Source: Nothopassalora personata (taxonomy: Eukaryota; Ascomycota; Dothideomycetes; Mycosphaerellales; Mycosphaerellaceae). Taken from it: DNA of 64,000 nt. The position numbers were made by a program, and so were the translations under genes. Positions 34,619 through 45,421 of the stretch are shown here, piece by piece (position 1 is the first letter of the stretch; each line of letters starts with the position of its first letter). Location: NCBI GenBank assembly GCA_033816765.1, contig CM066290.1, forward strand, positions 3,720,001 to 3,784,000, read 5' to 3'. The notes beneath the pieces were generated by a model. That model was given only the letters and a program-made list of their open reading frames with translations, was not told where the DNA came from and searched no databases.

Positions 34619-35874
34619 TATAGTTAAAAAAGATGCCCAAGATCATCCACTTGTGGATTGCTCACCGACTCGACAACGGTTGTGTACTCTAGGCTACTGG
34701 ACCGTCTCCTTGGCTTTCGGTCTCTAGGCTACTTGACGAATGGACGAGGTACTTAGGCTCCACGCCGCCTTTCCCATGCTTTCCATCTGCTGAGTTATCC
34801 GGCCGCATCCGAGACGAATAAGTCATCTTGAAGGCACTGGGTGAGAGTACCCAGGTCTAACTCACGCCGATGCTAGCAATCAAAATGATAGCCGAGAGCA
34901 AGACTCCCCATGAATCCAGCGCCGATCAAGTGTAATGCTGATGCGAGCAAGCAACACTTCCCCTTGGGGTCCGATAAGACCGGGTCTGCCAGTGATTCCA
35001 TATTCGATGCTTCGCCTGCGAATCTCGCCGCGGCTGGCATGGCAGAAGAGTAGTGCGAATGGCTGCATTCATCGTACGATGCCACATCCATCTCTGACCG
35101 ATTGACTCCTAGAGTGCTGCCATCTCGAATTTCTCGTACCTAGTAACTACATGTGAATGAGCTGATACTGGTGTGCAGTTGGGATATGCTTCAATACGAC
35201 CCTTCTGCGGAGACTCCGCAGAGTCTATCAAGCTGTGTCCTGAAACACTACGAACATGCGGCCCTCTGATCCCCTGAAGCTTCCTTCACCAGTGAAGCAA
35301 AAGCTTGGAACTCTGTGCTCTTGAAGCGATCACACCCGTTACAGGACCGACCAGTGTCTCGGGAGAGGAGGTTTGTTAAAACATGCTTGCCATGCGCGAA
35401 TACGCCATTGCACGCTTCCATCAAAGCAGCTCAGATATTGAGATAGATGCTGGTCTAAAATTGGATGCGCTTGGACAATTGCATTCACTCTCGCAGTAGT
35501 CACCACATGCTGTAGCACTGAGTCGCTTACGAGACAGATGACAGCCAAAGCTGCTGACTGGCCTCGACTTTCAGGACAGGCACTGGAGCATATCACCTTT
35601 CATAAGCGGTGTGATCGGGTCAGCCCTCAACCCATTCAGATCCTGCGGACCAGAAAAGTCTAGCGCGGACGACAGCATTCACTCGCCTCGAGATCCGAGC
35701 TACGTCGCTTTTTTTCAGGCATCTGCATGTGACACCCACGACCCCACGCCGCTGCTGCCTTGCGATCCTTCTACATAAGACCCGCCCCTCCACGCGACCA
35801 AGACTTCACAAACAATAGCACCCACAAGTGCTCCGGCAGAGCCGTCAGAACCCCATCAGACATCCGACATCATC
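34619..35874. other. Intergenic region, no gene seen
   Basis: About 1.26 kb with only short overlapping frames on both strands and no domains. A TATA-like ctacataag near 35,770 is a candidate core promoter for the next gene. Confidence 0.5.
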
Positions 35875-37174
35875 ATGTCAAAGCGTAAACTCCGCTCCGA
35901 CACCGCCGCGGAAGGTGCCGCCGAAGGGACTTTCGAGGAACTCATCCCGGAGTCACGTGCAAAGAAGACCGCGAAGAAAGACAAGAAAGGTGTAGTCGGG
36001 TATCTCTGCTACAGCTGCGATACTGAACGTACTGCTGGCGCCTTTCCAGATTACAATCCATCGAGGTAAGATCTGGCGCATCACACATCGCAGCCCAGCA
36101 ACAGACGGAGCCACTAAGCGACTGGTGTGCTGTGGTAGATAACAAGCTGACGACCTCATAGCGAGTGTGAGCATCTGATCAATACTTGTAAGGGGTGCTT
36201 GAAGGCGTGGGTCAATGTGCAGATTAAGAGTGCGCATTACACGGTCGGCGAGGCGACGGAAGGTGATAGTCAGGCTCTTGGTGTCAAGGTATGCTTGAGC
36301 GCGTCGTGCTATGCTTTCAGGCCGCTGAGTAGCATGGGACTAAGCGGTGTGGTCTCTGATCTTGCTCACGTAAATGCTGACCATTATGATAGTGTCCACA
36401 ATGTCCAGCTTTGATGCTGAACGTCAACATCCAAATTGCCACTACCAAGACCATGTATGCTGTGTTCGAGAAAGCGGAGAGGAAACACATTGCTGAGATC
36501 ATCCTTGGCTGGCGCTGGTGTCTTGCACCAGGCTGTAGCGCCGGCCAGGTCCATGAGTCGAAGATCGTCAACCAGCTCAAGGAAGTGTCGAGAACCAAGA
36601 GCAGATCCAAGAAGAAGATTTTCGATGCCGAGACAGACGTGGAAGATATCTGCACCTGCAACAAGTGCGGTGCACGTGCTTGCGCCACATGCGACCGACC
36701 GTTTCACGAGGTGAGTAACAGTCTATACACACAGCAAAGCATGTTCGCTTCGTTGCAACGCGACCTGCCTCGAGCGATGGCAGGTCACGTGCTGAATTCA
36801 GTTTAGGGGGAGACATGCTCCGCCTATCAGGCACGGGTCCAGGATCGCACACACGAGGAAGACAAGTCACTCCTCGAGATCGAGCGCGTGACTCGGAAAT
36901 GCCCAAACTGCCACAAGAACATTCAGAAGAATGGCGGTTGTCCTTCTATGCACTGTACGTTATCTCCAAGACACGGTTCTGCCATCATCTACTCGCACAA
37001 TTGCCAGTGGCGGCGCCCGCAATGCTGATGACAGAGTGAAGTGAAAGAGCAACACTGACACATGTTACAGGCGCTGTCTGCAAGGTCAACTTCTGCTGGA
37101 ATTGTGTCTCCCGCTTCGAGCAAGGCTACTGCAAATGCCATCCACGACCAAACCCACCTCAGCAGCAGACTTGA
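35875..37174 (+). CDS. RBR-type (RING-IBR-RING) E3 ubiquitin ligase, short
   Basis: join(35875..36065, 36162..36288, 36393..36710, 36807..36954, 37071..37174), 295 residues. All four introns (96-117 bp) have GT..AG ends and keep one frame. A basic N-terminus is followed by a RING1-like cluster (CYSC..., CEHLINTCKGC, CPQC), an IBR-like cluster (CTCNKCGARACATCDRPFH, then GETC) and a RING2 (CPNC...KNGGCPSMHC..C..NFCWNC). The cysteine in NGGC (C257) is at the position that carries ubiquitin in RBR ligases, so transfer through a thioester intermediate is expected. At 295 residues it is compact, with no added substrate-binding domain, so its targets are unknown. Exon limits were assigned by eye. 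Confidence 0.85.
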
Positions 37175-38060
37175 GATGCAAAAAAGGTTTCTCAATAGTA
37201 TGGTAAGGAGGGACGTTATTGTAAGCTTGGCGCCAGGCTACAGAGATCGTGCTGTCTATGCAGAGACTTGTCAAGCATTGTGATGTCTCGGGGTGTGACG
37301 AGCGCAAGGAGCAGCTATATTAGCATGACTTTTCATCAGACATGAATTGAACATGAGTAGATCGACATGCTTCAGTTGATCCTTCTCGGGCACTCTCATG
37401 GATCTGGATACGTACTATGGCATCCAGCACATGTTCACGCGATGACCAAAAACAACTAGAGCTGGAAGCAAAGCTCTCGAGGTGGTATAAGCAAGAAGAC
37501 AGCGTGAGTTGGATTTGAAATGCACTGCTTGCCACATTACCATGCATCCTGACTGTTCAGCACCGCCTCGCACCCATGCCATCTGCCATCGTGCGGATTC
37601 CGAGAGCTTGCGGAAGCCTGTCATCATCTCGCATGACCTGGCGGAGCGCAGGCCCAAAGGGAAACGGTCGCTCTGGACATGCCTAGAGACCGCGGTCTTA
37701 CCTTGAGAGCGCTGTAGAGTGGGACATCCAAGCCGTGTCACTGCTCCGGTCGTTCTCACACAACCCGAGCCACGCCCTCGAAGACTTGTCGGCCGATTGC
37801 TATGCCTCTCATGGAGCTCACTGCAGAGCATAGCCAGTGGCCAAGACCGCACCATCATTCCAGCGAAGTTGTGATGTCTTAGCAATGGGCGTGGTGCCAT
37901 CTAGCACATGGGTTCAAGACATAGCGACAGAGGAATGTATAAGTGACTCAAGTATCCCCTCGGTCACCTCTGCTTCATCATCATCACTCCCACTATTTCA
38001 TTCCCTTTTTCGAAGCCAGCTCCTCCTATCACGCACAAATTCCAGCCGACGATCCCTAAC
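37175..38060. other. Intergenic region, no supported gene
   Basis: Only short overlapping frames without domains. A tail or remnant of another gene cannot be excluded around 37,440-37,700. Confidence 0.4.
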
Positions 38061-38758
38061 TCGAAGTTTCTCCTCCATATCCTTGCCTTCGTAGGCCTCG
38101 CATCAGCCCTGGCACTTCCATTGGCCGCCGAGAAATTGCTGGAGAAGAAGCCAAGCAGTAGCAACAGACTATTCAAGCAACAGATGTTCGAGCTGCAGCT
38201 GGAGCTCGCTGCAAAGAACAAACCCGCGAGCCATGCGATAGCAGCAGTCGCGACCAGCCATGAAGCACTTCCGCAGAAGATCTCGGTGCTAGAGGAAGAC
38301 AATGCTCGCCTGAGAGATGCCAGTGGCGACGACGAGCATTTCCCCAACGAGGTCGAAGAAGACGAGGAAGCACAAGTCATTTATGTGCGATTGTGGCACC
38401 GACCTTCTGGCACAGATGCAGGAGAATAGAGCTCTACAGAACGAGCTCAGAACGGAGAAGCTCAAGTTTTAGCCATTCAGAGTCAAGTGGAGGATCTTCG
38501 CAAGCAGGTTTCAGAGCGAGACGAGAAGACCAATGACATGACTGCACAGAGTGTCATCATACTGGCAGTGGGACGAAGACAGCCACGCCGGAACCATTGT
38601 GAATGGCTTCCCAATCCTTGGCGCTTGTCAAGCATCAAAGAGTACCATACTCAGGACCGCTCTGGAAGTGCGAGACGGGATTGGGATCAGGTGTGAGGCT
38701 AAGTTAGTTCGTTCGGAAATCAGATAGATGCCTCATCGTGTTCGGGAAGAATTTTACT
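38061..38758 (+). pseudogene. Decayed secreted coiled-coil protein gene
   Basis: From about 38,061 one frame reads SKFLLHILAFVGLASALALP, a good signal peptide with a serine codon where the initiator ATG would be. It continues as an open frame to 38,429 with helical, heptad-like residues (KQQMFELQLELAAKN, then QKISVLEEDNARL). Coiled-coil coding then jumps frames (LAQMQENRALQNELRTEKL near 38,408-38,470, then IQSQVEDLRKQVSERDEK near 38,472-38,531, then another frame to about 38,758). No introns explain the jumps. The simplest view is a frameshifted pseudogene that also lost its start. An unrecognised spliced gene is the alternative. Confidence 0.45.
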
Positions 38759-39948
38759 TTGGGCTACTTGTTGCAGTTGGGACTTTTCAGAGTCGATCCG
38801 GCAGAGGGAATATGTCTGCGGTCCGGCCGTGGGCGTTGGAGTAGGCGTGATAAATGACTGTGTCGGTTCCGGGTTCGATGATGAAGGTGGCATCGCTACC
38901 GTTGTCGTTTTGGAGCGCGCAGGTGTGTTTGGGAAGTTGGATTCTTGGTCTGGATGGTGTCGGAAGTCTGCGACTCGCTTGGTGTTGCATCCTATGCGCA
39001 TCGAATGTACGGTGGAGGTGGGTAAGTTTGCTAAGTAGTCATTAGACTCATTACTGGTCATGATTCGTGATGGAAGGATTTCTGATTCGAATATGACGAG
39101 TTTAAGGGTAGCGGTTGGCAAGAGATTGTCTCAAGCTACGTCTGCGGTCTCTGCTACCCCCGGTAGGGATTCTATGGAGAACACACATATGGTAGCGCAG
39201 TTTCTATTCAGTGGCCTGAGACTCGTGGTGTGATGGTCCAGTTCTGCGATTCACCAGGGCCCCGGCCGCGTTCTTTCTTGTTCGCAATTGAAGCACCTTT
39301 TGTGACTATTGCAATAGATTATCTCATCCCAACACAATGTGCATAGCTGTGTCGACGATGAAAGTGTAGTGCAACTACGAGGCCTTGGCGCCAAGGACAC
39401 AGTAAGCTTGCACTCGTTTTGTCCTGCGCGGTGATCCTTCCAGTGGAGCTTAGGACGGTGTCGACATGATCATTCCAGGACTATAATGATGTTCGATGTG
39501 GTACGAGGCTGACGACACGGTTGCCGTCTCGAAAGGCTTCTCGCACCGTAGGTGACAATCAAATGCAACTCCCTTCTGCAAGCTAAGCCTCCTCGGGCGC
39601 TTAACACGATGAGCTCGTACTTGACATGCATACGCGAATAGGCCTAGCTTCCCTTTAGCGAGAGCTGTGTTTGGTCATTTGCAGTACAACATGTCCTATA
39701 TAGCGCGCAGTAGCTCGCATAGGACACAGTAGTCTCCTCGCTTCTGCTGGCAGATTCAGGCTTTTGTGGCAACTCGTCAGTCTGGTCAAGCCACCATTCC
39801 ACATAGAGTGATTATTGCGAGCAAAGATGCACTAGAAAAGGTAACTTCGGCCTCCAGCTAAATAGACCATGGACATGAAGTGAATTTACGTTACCTCCTA
39901 GCAACATTCTGTACACAAATGATGGGTGTCTCAAAATTACAATGACGC
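38759..39948. other. Intergenic region, no gene seen
   Basis: About 1.2 kb. One reverse frame (39,121-38,720) is open for 133 codons, rich in Pro/Thr/Ser and without domains; I do not call it a gene. Confidence 0.45.
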
Positions 39949-42120
39949 TTATACTATCACCACAGCGCCTGCAATCATGCCGACTATGACCACTACTGCA
40001 GGACCAATGCAGATTTCGAGTGCCGGCAGAGGTCTCCTGGCAGCGCCAGTAGGACTTGGCGTCCCTGTCGCTGTGTATACCCCGGTGAGCGATATCGTGG
40101 GTTCCTGAGACTTTCCTGTCGTGCTTCCACTCGATGTAGTCGTCATTGGTGATCCAGGCTTACCCGCGTTGACACTGGCGCTGGGTAGGCTAACATCCTT
40201 GGAGTCCTGGTAGTAGACACCGTACTCGACCACCCCTCTTCCATCTTTCATGGCAGTGGTGTCACGTTCCGTGCAAGAGTCGACCCAGTTCCTTACCCAG
40301 CAAGTCGATGCTGGCGCAGAAGGGATCTTGTTCGTGCGCGTGGAATTCGCAGTCCCGTTACTAGTGAAGGTTGCAAGGTCCACGTCTGCTGCAGTCGCTA
40401 AATCATTCCCCATGATTACCCGTGCGAAGATCTGGAACGCCGTTTCCGGCTGGTAATATGGCACGAAATGGCCAGCATCGTACACTCTGCTGAAGCTGAG
40501 ATTGCCGTATTGCTTGACAGCTCCACCCACGTAGGTGTCGTTGACCACAATCTCCGCCCAGCCAGCAGAAGCGAAGCCGCTAGCATAAGGTGCTGGGACG
40601 CCCGCGCCTGCTGGCGAGACACTCGTTGGCCATGGGTAGCTCGGCAGAGCATTGGCGATGGCGTAAGCGACAGCCTGACCTCCGTACCAGTTGCAGGCGT
40701 AATCAGCATCACCATAGATGAGTGCGACACGAACGCCAAGCTTGAGCAGAGCGGCCAAGTCTTCGATCATGCCGCCACGAATGGAGTCTCCGGTGGAGAT
40801 GAAGGCTTCTTGCACGTACGGGCTGCTCTCCGTGTAATTGACACGAGCACCAATCGCCTCAAGTACAGACGCTTGATTGAGATACTCCTGATATGCGGCA
40901 GATGGATCAGGACTCGGAAGTTTCTGGCGTATATCGTAAACATTGTAGCCCGCGCCCACGGCCAGGGCCGTGAGATTGTTGCACGTAAATTGTGCGCTCT
41001 GGCAAATCTGGTTGGATTCCTCATTATCGCCGTAGATATCGGCATTAGCGGCACGACAACGCTGTATGGCTGGCGCGCACTGGTTCGTGTAATTATTGAT
41101 CGCGTTGATCTCCAGTGTCTGATCGATAAGGGAAATGCCGTAAGTATTATTGGAGGCAAATCGAGGATAGTAGTAATCCTGCACCAGACCATCGACCAGT
41201 CCATTCATAATGCCCACAGACTGCAGCTTGATGGGAAGGGTGCCCACCGCGGTCCCGTTCGTGATTGCTTGGTTCTGCTCCTCGAAATACGTCGCGAAGA
41301 CTGGTCCATACTTGCCACCATAGGACTCGCTGAACAAGTTAATGCCAGCGGGCTCATCATGAGGACTCGGAGTGGTGGCATTGGGCCTTGTCGCAGGGTT
41401 GTACTGGCTGAAAGTGGACAGCCACGTCTGTAGGAAATGCCAGGTCGCCCTGGCGGCTATCTCGGTGGTATTTGCCGTCGTCGCATATGCAGTGTGGCTG
41501 TTCTCATTCGCCGTTCCGAAGGTGCCGTTGCGATAGAGGAAGCCCGGCAGGTCGTCGGCCGGTGCGGTGGCGGGCTCGAAGATGTCCTTGGTGTAGAGGT
41601 TCAGCGACGCATTGGTCGCCGAGTCGTACGAGAAGCCGACCTGATTGGGCTGGTCGATGAACAGAATGTTGGACGCGCGATCCCAGCCAAAGGTGCGCAT
41701 CTGTGTTCCATAGCTTCCATCGGCCATCTGCACGACCTCACACGGTCCCACCTCGTTGAACAGCCCAAACATACTGCTCGACCCCGGCCCTCCATTGAGC
41801 CATATCGTCAAGGGCGCCGTCTCGGGTGTTTGCCGCGCTTCTATGAACCAGAAGAAAGTGTTGATCGAGTAGTTTTGCTGGATGGGCGCGAGTGTGTAGG
41901 GAGGGATCCCGATGTAGCCTGTGTACTGTTTCTGCGTGGTGAAAGCTGTGGTACATGTCCCATTCGTCGGCTGCTTGTATGCGACTGTGATGCTCGGGTT
42001 GACGGTGGAGTTGAGGATGTTCTGGTACGAGGCCGGCGGAGGGTACTGGGCATGGGCGAGGGGGGCCGCGAGGATGAAAGCCACCAAGGCCGGCGGCAAC
42101 GAGAGAAGCTGCACGGCCAT
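39949..42120 (-). CDS. Secreted serine carboxypeptidase (peptidase family S10), C-terminally anchored
   Basis: A single exon of 723 residues. A signal peptide spans residues 1-24 (LLSLPPALVAFILAAPLAHA). S10 landmarks follow in order: WLNGGPGSSSM (about 107-117, substrate/oxyanion region), FIDQPNQVGFSY (about 154-165), the nucleophile box SESYGG (Ser266), YGDADYACNW (catalytic Asp473) and DAGHFVPYYQP (His551). Many N-glycosylation sequons and paired cysteines fit an extracellular or vacuolar enzyme. The C-terminus is Ser/Thr/Gly-rich and ends in a hydrophobic segment of about 20 residues, which suggests GPI or membrane anchoring at the surface. Such enzymes remove C-terminal residues from peptides at acidic pH. 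The 723 residues exceed the usual ~500-600 because of this tail. Confidence 0.95.
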   Translation of the reverse strand: MAVQLLSLPPALVAFILAAPLAHAQYPPPASYQNILNSTVNPSITVAYKQPTNGTCTTAFTTQKQYTGYIGIPPYTLAPIQQNYSINTFFWFIEARQTPETAPLTIWLNGGPGSSSMFGLFNEVGPCEVVQMADGSYGTQMRTFGWDRASNILFIDQPNQVGFSYDSATNASLNLYTKDIFEPATAPADDLPGFLYRNGTFGTANENSHTAYATTANTTEIAARATWHFLQTWLSTFSQYNPATRPNATTPSPHDEPAGINLFSESYGGKYGPVFATYFEEQNQAITNGTAVGTLPIKLQSVGIMNGLVDGLVQDYYYPRFASNNTYGISLIDQTLEINAINNYTNQCAPAIQRCRAANADIYGDNEESNQICQSAQFTCNNLTALAVGAGYNVYDIRQKLPSPDPSAAYQEYLNQASVLEAIGARVNYTESSPYVQEAFISTGDSIRGGMIEDLAALLKLGVRVALIYGDADYACNWYGGQAVAYAIANALPSYPWPTSVSPAGAGVPAPYASGFASAGWAEIVVNDTYVGGAVKQYGNLSFSRVYDAGHFVPYYQPETAFQIFARVIMGNDLATAADVDLATFTSNGTANSTRTNKIPSAPASTCWVRNWVDSCTERDTTAMKDGRGVVEYGVYYQDSKDVSLPSASVNAGKPGSPMTTTSSGSTTGKSQEPTISLTGVYTATGTPSPTGAARRPLPALEICIGPAVVVIVGMIAGAVVIV

Positions 42121-42866
42121 TAGTTCTTTCTAGTTAGTTCTGGCGGTCACCATGCGACCATAGCAGGACGAACGGAGGGCCGTCCCCGTCGCACGGAGGC
42201 TGCCATTGGCGCGCCGTGTGCCATACTCACATTCATCGTGGAGTCCTGCTGTACTGTGCTGTACGAGCACTCGAAGCTCTGTTTTCCAGTCTAGGGCGCG
42301 ATTACGTGGGCGATGGCCATATCCCGCAGCCAGCACGATATTCTATGTAAAGAACGACATGACAAGCAAGAGAAGGACAGACAACGGCCACTCACGCGCA
42401 CATTGCGACGCAAGGCAAGGCTGGCTCGTGCGATGCCTTTCTCTCAGTCAGCTACGAGGTACTTTATTCGTCTTCAACCTTCTGGTCCACGGCGTCGTCC
42501 GTTTGGGTCTAGCCACCAATAGACTCTATCCCCCCTGCCTCCACCGCATATACATGTTCACGTCGTGCTCTGGTAGCCAAGTCTCACGACGAGAAGAACC
42601 TCCCTTGAGTCAATGACCTACACATGATCACTCACCTGTCCTGCCATTGATACGACCTCCATCCCTGCCGTATTGAGAGATGCGTCAGCAGCCGCGAGTG
42701 GAGATGCTTCGTGGACCGCAGCATCATGCAGTCAGTGCTCGAGCAAGGCTTCACAGCAGCAATTCTTGATGTCGTGCACCGCCAGACGTTCCGATGGGAA
42801 TGACAGCACGGCATTGTCACCTGTGGAGCTTCGACATTTCAAATCTTGGCTACAGAGAGTATAGTC
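42121..42866. other. Intergenic region, no gene seen
   Basis: 5' flank of the carboxypeptidase and 3' side of the transporter pseudogene. No supported feature is seen. Confidence 0.45.
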
Positions 42867-43556
42867 CTACTTGAATGTCACGGCACGATCGCCTTGCTCG
42901 CTCAGCTCTACCGGCGAGAACGCGTTCTGCTCACCGTTCACCATCTCCCTCGTCCGCAGTGCGTCCATTCTGCTATAGCTAACAACCAGGACCGTCGCGG
43001 CACCGATGCCCAGGACGATGAAGCCAATCTCGAGACCGTGGCCCAAGATATACCTTGGGGCATCTTTACTTCTCTCAAAGTTGCTTGCCATCGCGCCGGC
43101 CATGTTTCCGAGCGCAACCTGCATTGCAACACCGACAGCTCGCTTGTAGCTTCCGCTGACGTTATCGGACAGCCAGGTCAGATTGCATGGATGTGTCGGG
43201 CATATCGGTGCAGCCGCAAGAAACACGCCAGCGTACGTTACACCGGACTTGGAGCTGGAGATGCACATGACGAAGCCGATCAACTGGAAGACGGAGCAGA
43301 CTATGATGAACGGCGATTGGGTCTTTCTCTTGTCGGCCGCATAAGCCACCGGCACTGTCAGAATCGAGGCGACGACATATGGTGGCACGGTGAGTAGCTG
43401 GCTTGAAGTGGAGAATTAGAGCTCTTTGATGATTGTCGTCATAAACAGACTGACATTGTAGAGTGGGCAGAAACGCCCCCAATATACTAGGACGTTGACG
43501 TATATCTGCCAATCGAGGAATGCGGCCCTTAATTCCTTCCACTTCTTGAGAGCGGG
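42867..43556 (-). pseudogene. MFS transporter pseudogene (allantoate/nicotinate permease-like, C-terminal half)
   Basis: The reverse-strand frame reads PALKKWKELRAAFLDWQIYV at about 43,549-43,490, continues through VYWGRFCPLYNVSLFMTTII, meets a TAA at 43,416-43,418, then goes on as LLTVPPYVVASILTVPVAYA to a normal stop at 42,867. These match the second half of anion:cation symporter (ACS) family permeases, roughly TM7-TM12 and the cytosolic tail. The N-terminal half is missing beyond about 43,556, and the in-frame stop could be a CAA-to-TAA change. Both defects make it a pseudogene. Substrate cannot be inferred. Confidence 0.8.
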
Positions 43557-43605
43557 TCAGTCAACGGCTTGAGAGCGTCCTGAAGAGCATTGAGAAGGCC
43601 ATCCA

Positions 43606-43850
43606 GCTGATCGACAGTCTGGTCAACAAGCAATTCAAGCAAGCCTGAACCCTCTGACTTGTTTGCCTGCCAAGCACAAGCCTTCTTATGAGTTCGAGCT
43701 TTCTTACTTGTAGCAAGGCTTGCTTACACCTTACTTGGTAGAAATTGGTCCCATAGGCGTAAACAGCAAGTTAAGCAAGTGTAAACTCTATAACTTACTT
43801 GCTTGCAAGTTGCTTGGCGTGACTTGCTTGTTGACCAGTCTGCTGATCGA
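43606..43850. repeat. Imperfect inverted repeat with CAAGC/GCTTG-rich spacer
   Basis: The left arm at 43,606-43,633 and the right arm at 43,824-43,850 pair over agtctggtcaacaagcaa with one mismatch, with looser pairing outside. The ~190-bp spacer is crowded with aagcaag and cttgctt words in both orientations. It overlaps the 3' end of the peroxidase pseudogene and abuts the broken end of the transporter. Confidence 0.6.
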
Positions 43851-44659
43851 TACCACGTGCCTGCGCAGCCTGGAAAGCGAAGCAGGCGAGTTTGTTGCCC
43901 TGGAGAAGAGTCGCGCTGTTGAAGACACCACCAGTGAGGACTGATGGCTCGATGGCGGTGAAGGACTTTGTTGTGCCGGTGTTACCACCGATGCGGAAAG
44001 TGTTTGAGTTGGTCTGAGCACCGGCGAGAAGGTGAATAAAGACGTCTGCGAGGATGTAGACATCGACAGTGTTTCGGCGGTACCATTTAAGAGGGATAAC
44101 TTCCTGGCCTCTGTTGTGAACAAAGTCGCCTGGGTTGTCAAAAGCGTGAGAGGAAACATCCCAGGCCGGAGAAGTGAGCCGAGAAAGCGGATGGGTTGTT
44201 ATTGATGGAGAACTCCATGACACGATCTGCGTGGGCAGTGAGCTTGTCGAGTGTCAGGCCGTCGTTGCATTGGCCAGTGACCTCCCATAGGTCATGCCAT
44301 TGTCTCCACTGGGCAGACATGACGTTACCGCCGTTGAGATATATGTGACTCCACGGACGATGGAGGCGACGTTCTCGCACTTGCTTCGCGAGCCGACGAT
44401 ACTTGGGGTTGCTGAGTATAAGTGGCAAGCTTGAAGGGAAGCCACCGCCGATCGACCATTGCCCAGATGGGATGTCATCGGAGATGAGGATGGCCATGAT
44501 TGCAAGGCCTGCAGTAAGATCTGGGCTCATACCATTTGCCCTGCCGAGACCGTCGACGGGTTGTGCAATGGTGGCACTGCCATTGCGTGAGAGAAATCCG
44601 TGGTCGGCTGTTAAGTCGTTCATGGCGATCGAAACATGTCCCACCTGGTCGGCGAGCAC
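43795..44659 (-). pseudogene. Heme haloperoxidase (chloroperoxidase/Peroxidase_2 family) pseudogene
   Basis: The reverse frame 44,659-44,138 contains MNDLTADHGFLSRNG, matching the start of the family's heme-proximal region. The usual preceding cysteine-proline (heme thiolate ligand) is disrupted: FRSP is followed by a frame break. The C-terminal part appears in the frame starting at 44,223, with GGNTGTTKSFTAIEPSVLTG and LLQGNKLACFAFQAAQA. The two frames overlap near 44,170-44,190 in a way a 1-2-base indel would explain, with no intron signals. The family uses peroxide to oxidise or halogenate organic substrates outside the cell. The damaged ligand and frameshift indicate a dead gene; an unusual splice is the alternative. 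Confidence 0.65.
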
Positions 44660-44843
44660 ATGTTACATAGCATGTTCTTCGACAGAAGATACAGAATTAC
44701 CGATTGGGGAGGCGGACGCGGCTGATCTCGACACCAGGGGAACGGGTCCCTGTATGCCATCTCACGATGCAGCTCCGACTCAGACACACCTACGACCAAT
44801 CTCCAGCCAGACACTGACATTTGTTTAGGACAAGCACTGTCAC

Positions 44844-45421
44844 TTGGCGGGCGCCACCCTTTCTGCTGGCTCCCACTTTGCTGGCGCTGCCCCCAGTTTG
44901 CACAAACACATCTGCTGGGCCGAGCCCACGAGATCCTCGAAGCCCACTTTTACCGCGCGAAGTTCAACCATTAGCAGCCTTGAGTTAGAGCTTAAACAAG
45001 CACGCTCTGACTGCCAACACCACCAGCGACACCTCCGCCGTCGCAAGAACCCGATTGCTTCAAGCACTTCGCACCGATGTCACATGAAGACAAGCACAGC
45101 GCTATTCAGCTTGATATCTGCTTCCGCTGCCGACAGCATGGGCACAAGAGCTTCAACAGAGCATGCCCCAACAACACCTGGAAAGAACGCGCCAAATCCA
45201 TTGAACAGGCATTCAAGAAGTCACATCCAGATAAGCCGAGGCCAGCTACGAAGACAGCGCGCGCACCCCGATCCAAACCAGCAATCGAGACACTCGCAGC
45301 ACTGCTTGAAGTCCTCGAACGTCACATCCTCGAGAACACAATCGCCCTGCTACGACACCGTCACCTCAACCAACTTCAAGAACAGTTACTGCAATACCAC
45401 CACCAGCTCCGACCCGAATAA
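44844..45421 (+). pseudogene. Zinc-knuckle protein remnant (gag-like)
   Basis: One frame (from 44,844) carries SSLELELKQARSD, a helical segment. Another (45,077-45,421, 114 codons) carries DICFRCRQHGHKSFNRAC, which is C-x2-C-x4-H followed by Cys at a longer spacing than the canonical CCHC knuckle, then a charged helix. Together they resemble a coiled-coil plus zinc-knuckle protein broken by a frameshift, as in retroelement gag or its host-gene relatives. Weakly supported; it could be an unrelated small gene starting at 45,077. Confidence 0.3.

Noticed and set aside
38720..39121. 133-codon reverse frame
   Set aside because: Low-complexity Pro/Thr/Ser composition, no signal peptide, no domain and no supporting context.
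40468..41433. 321-codon forward frame
   Set aside because: Shadow of the carboxypeptidase gene on the opposite strand.
41437..42123. 228-codon forward frame
   Set aside because: Shadow of the carboxypeptidase N-terminal half; very Arg/Gly-rich, no domain.
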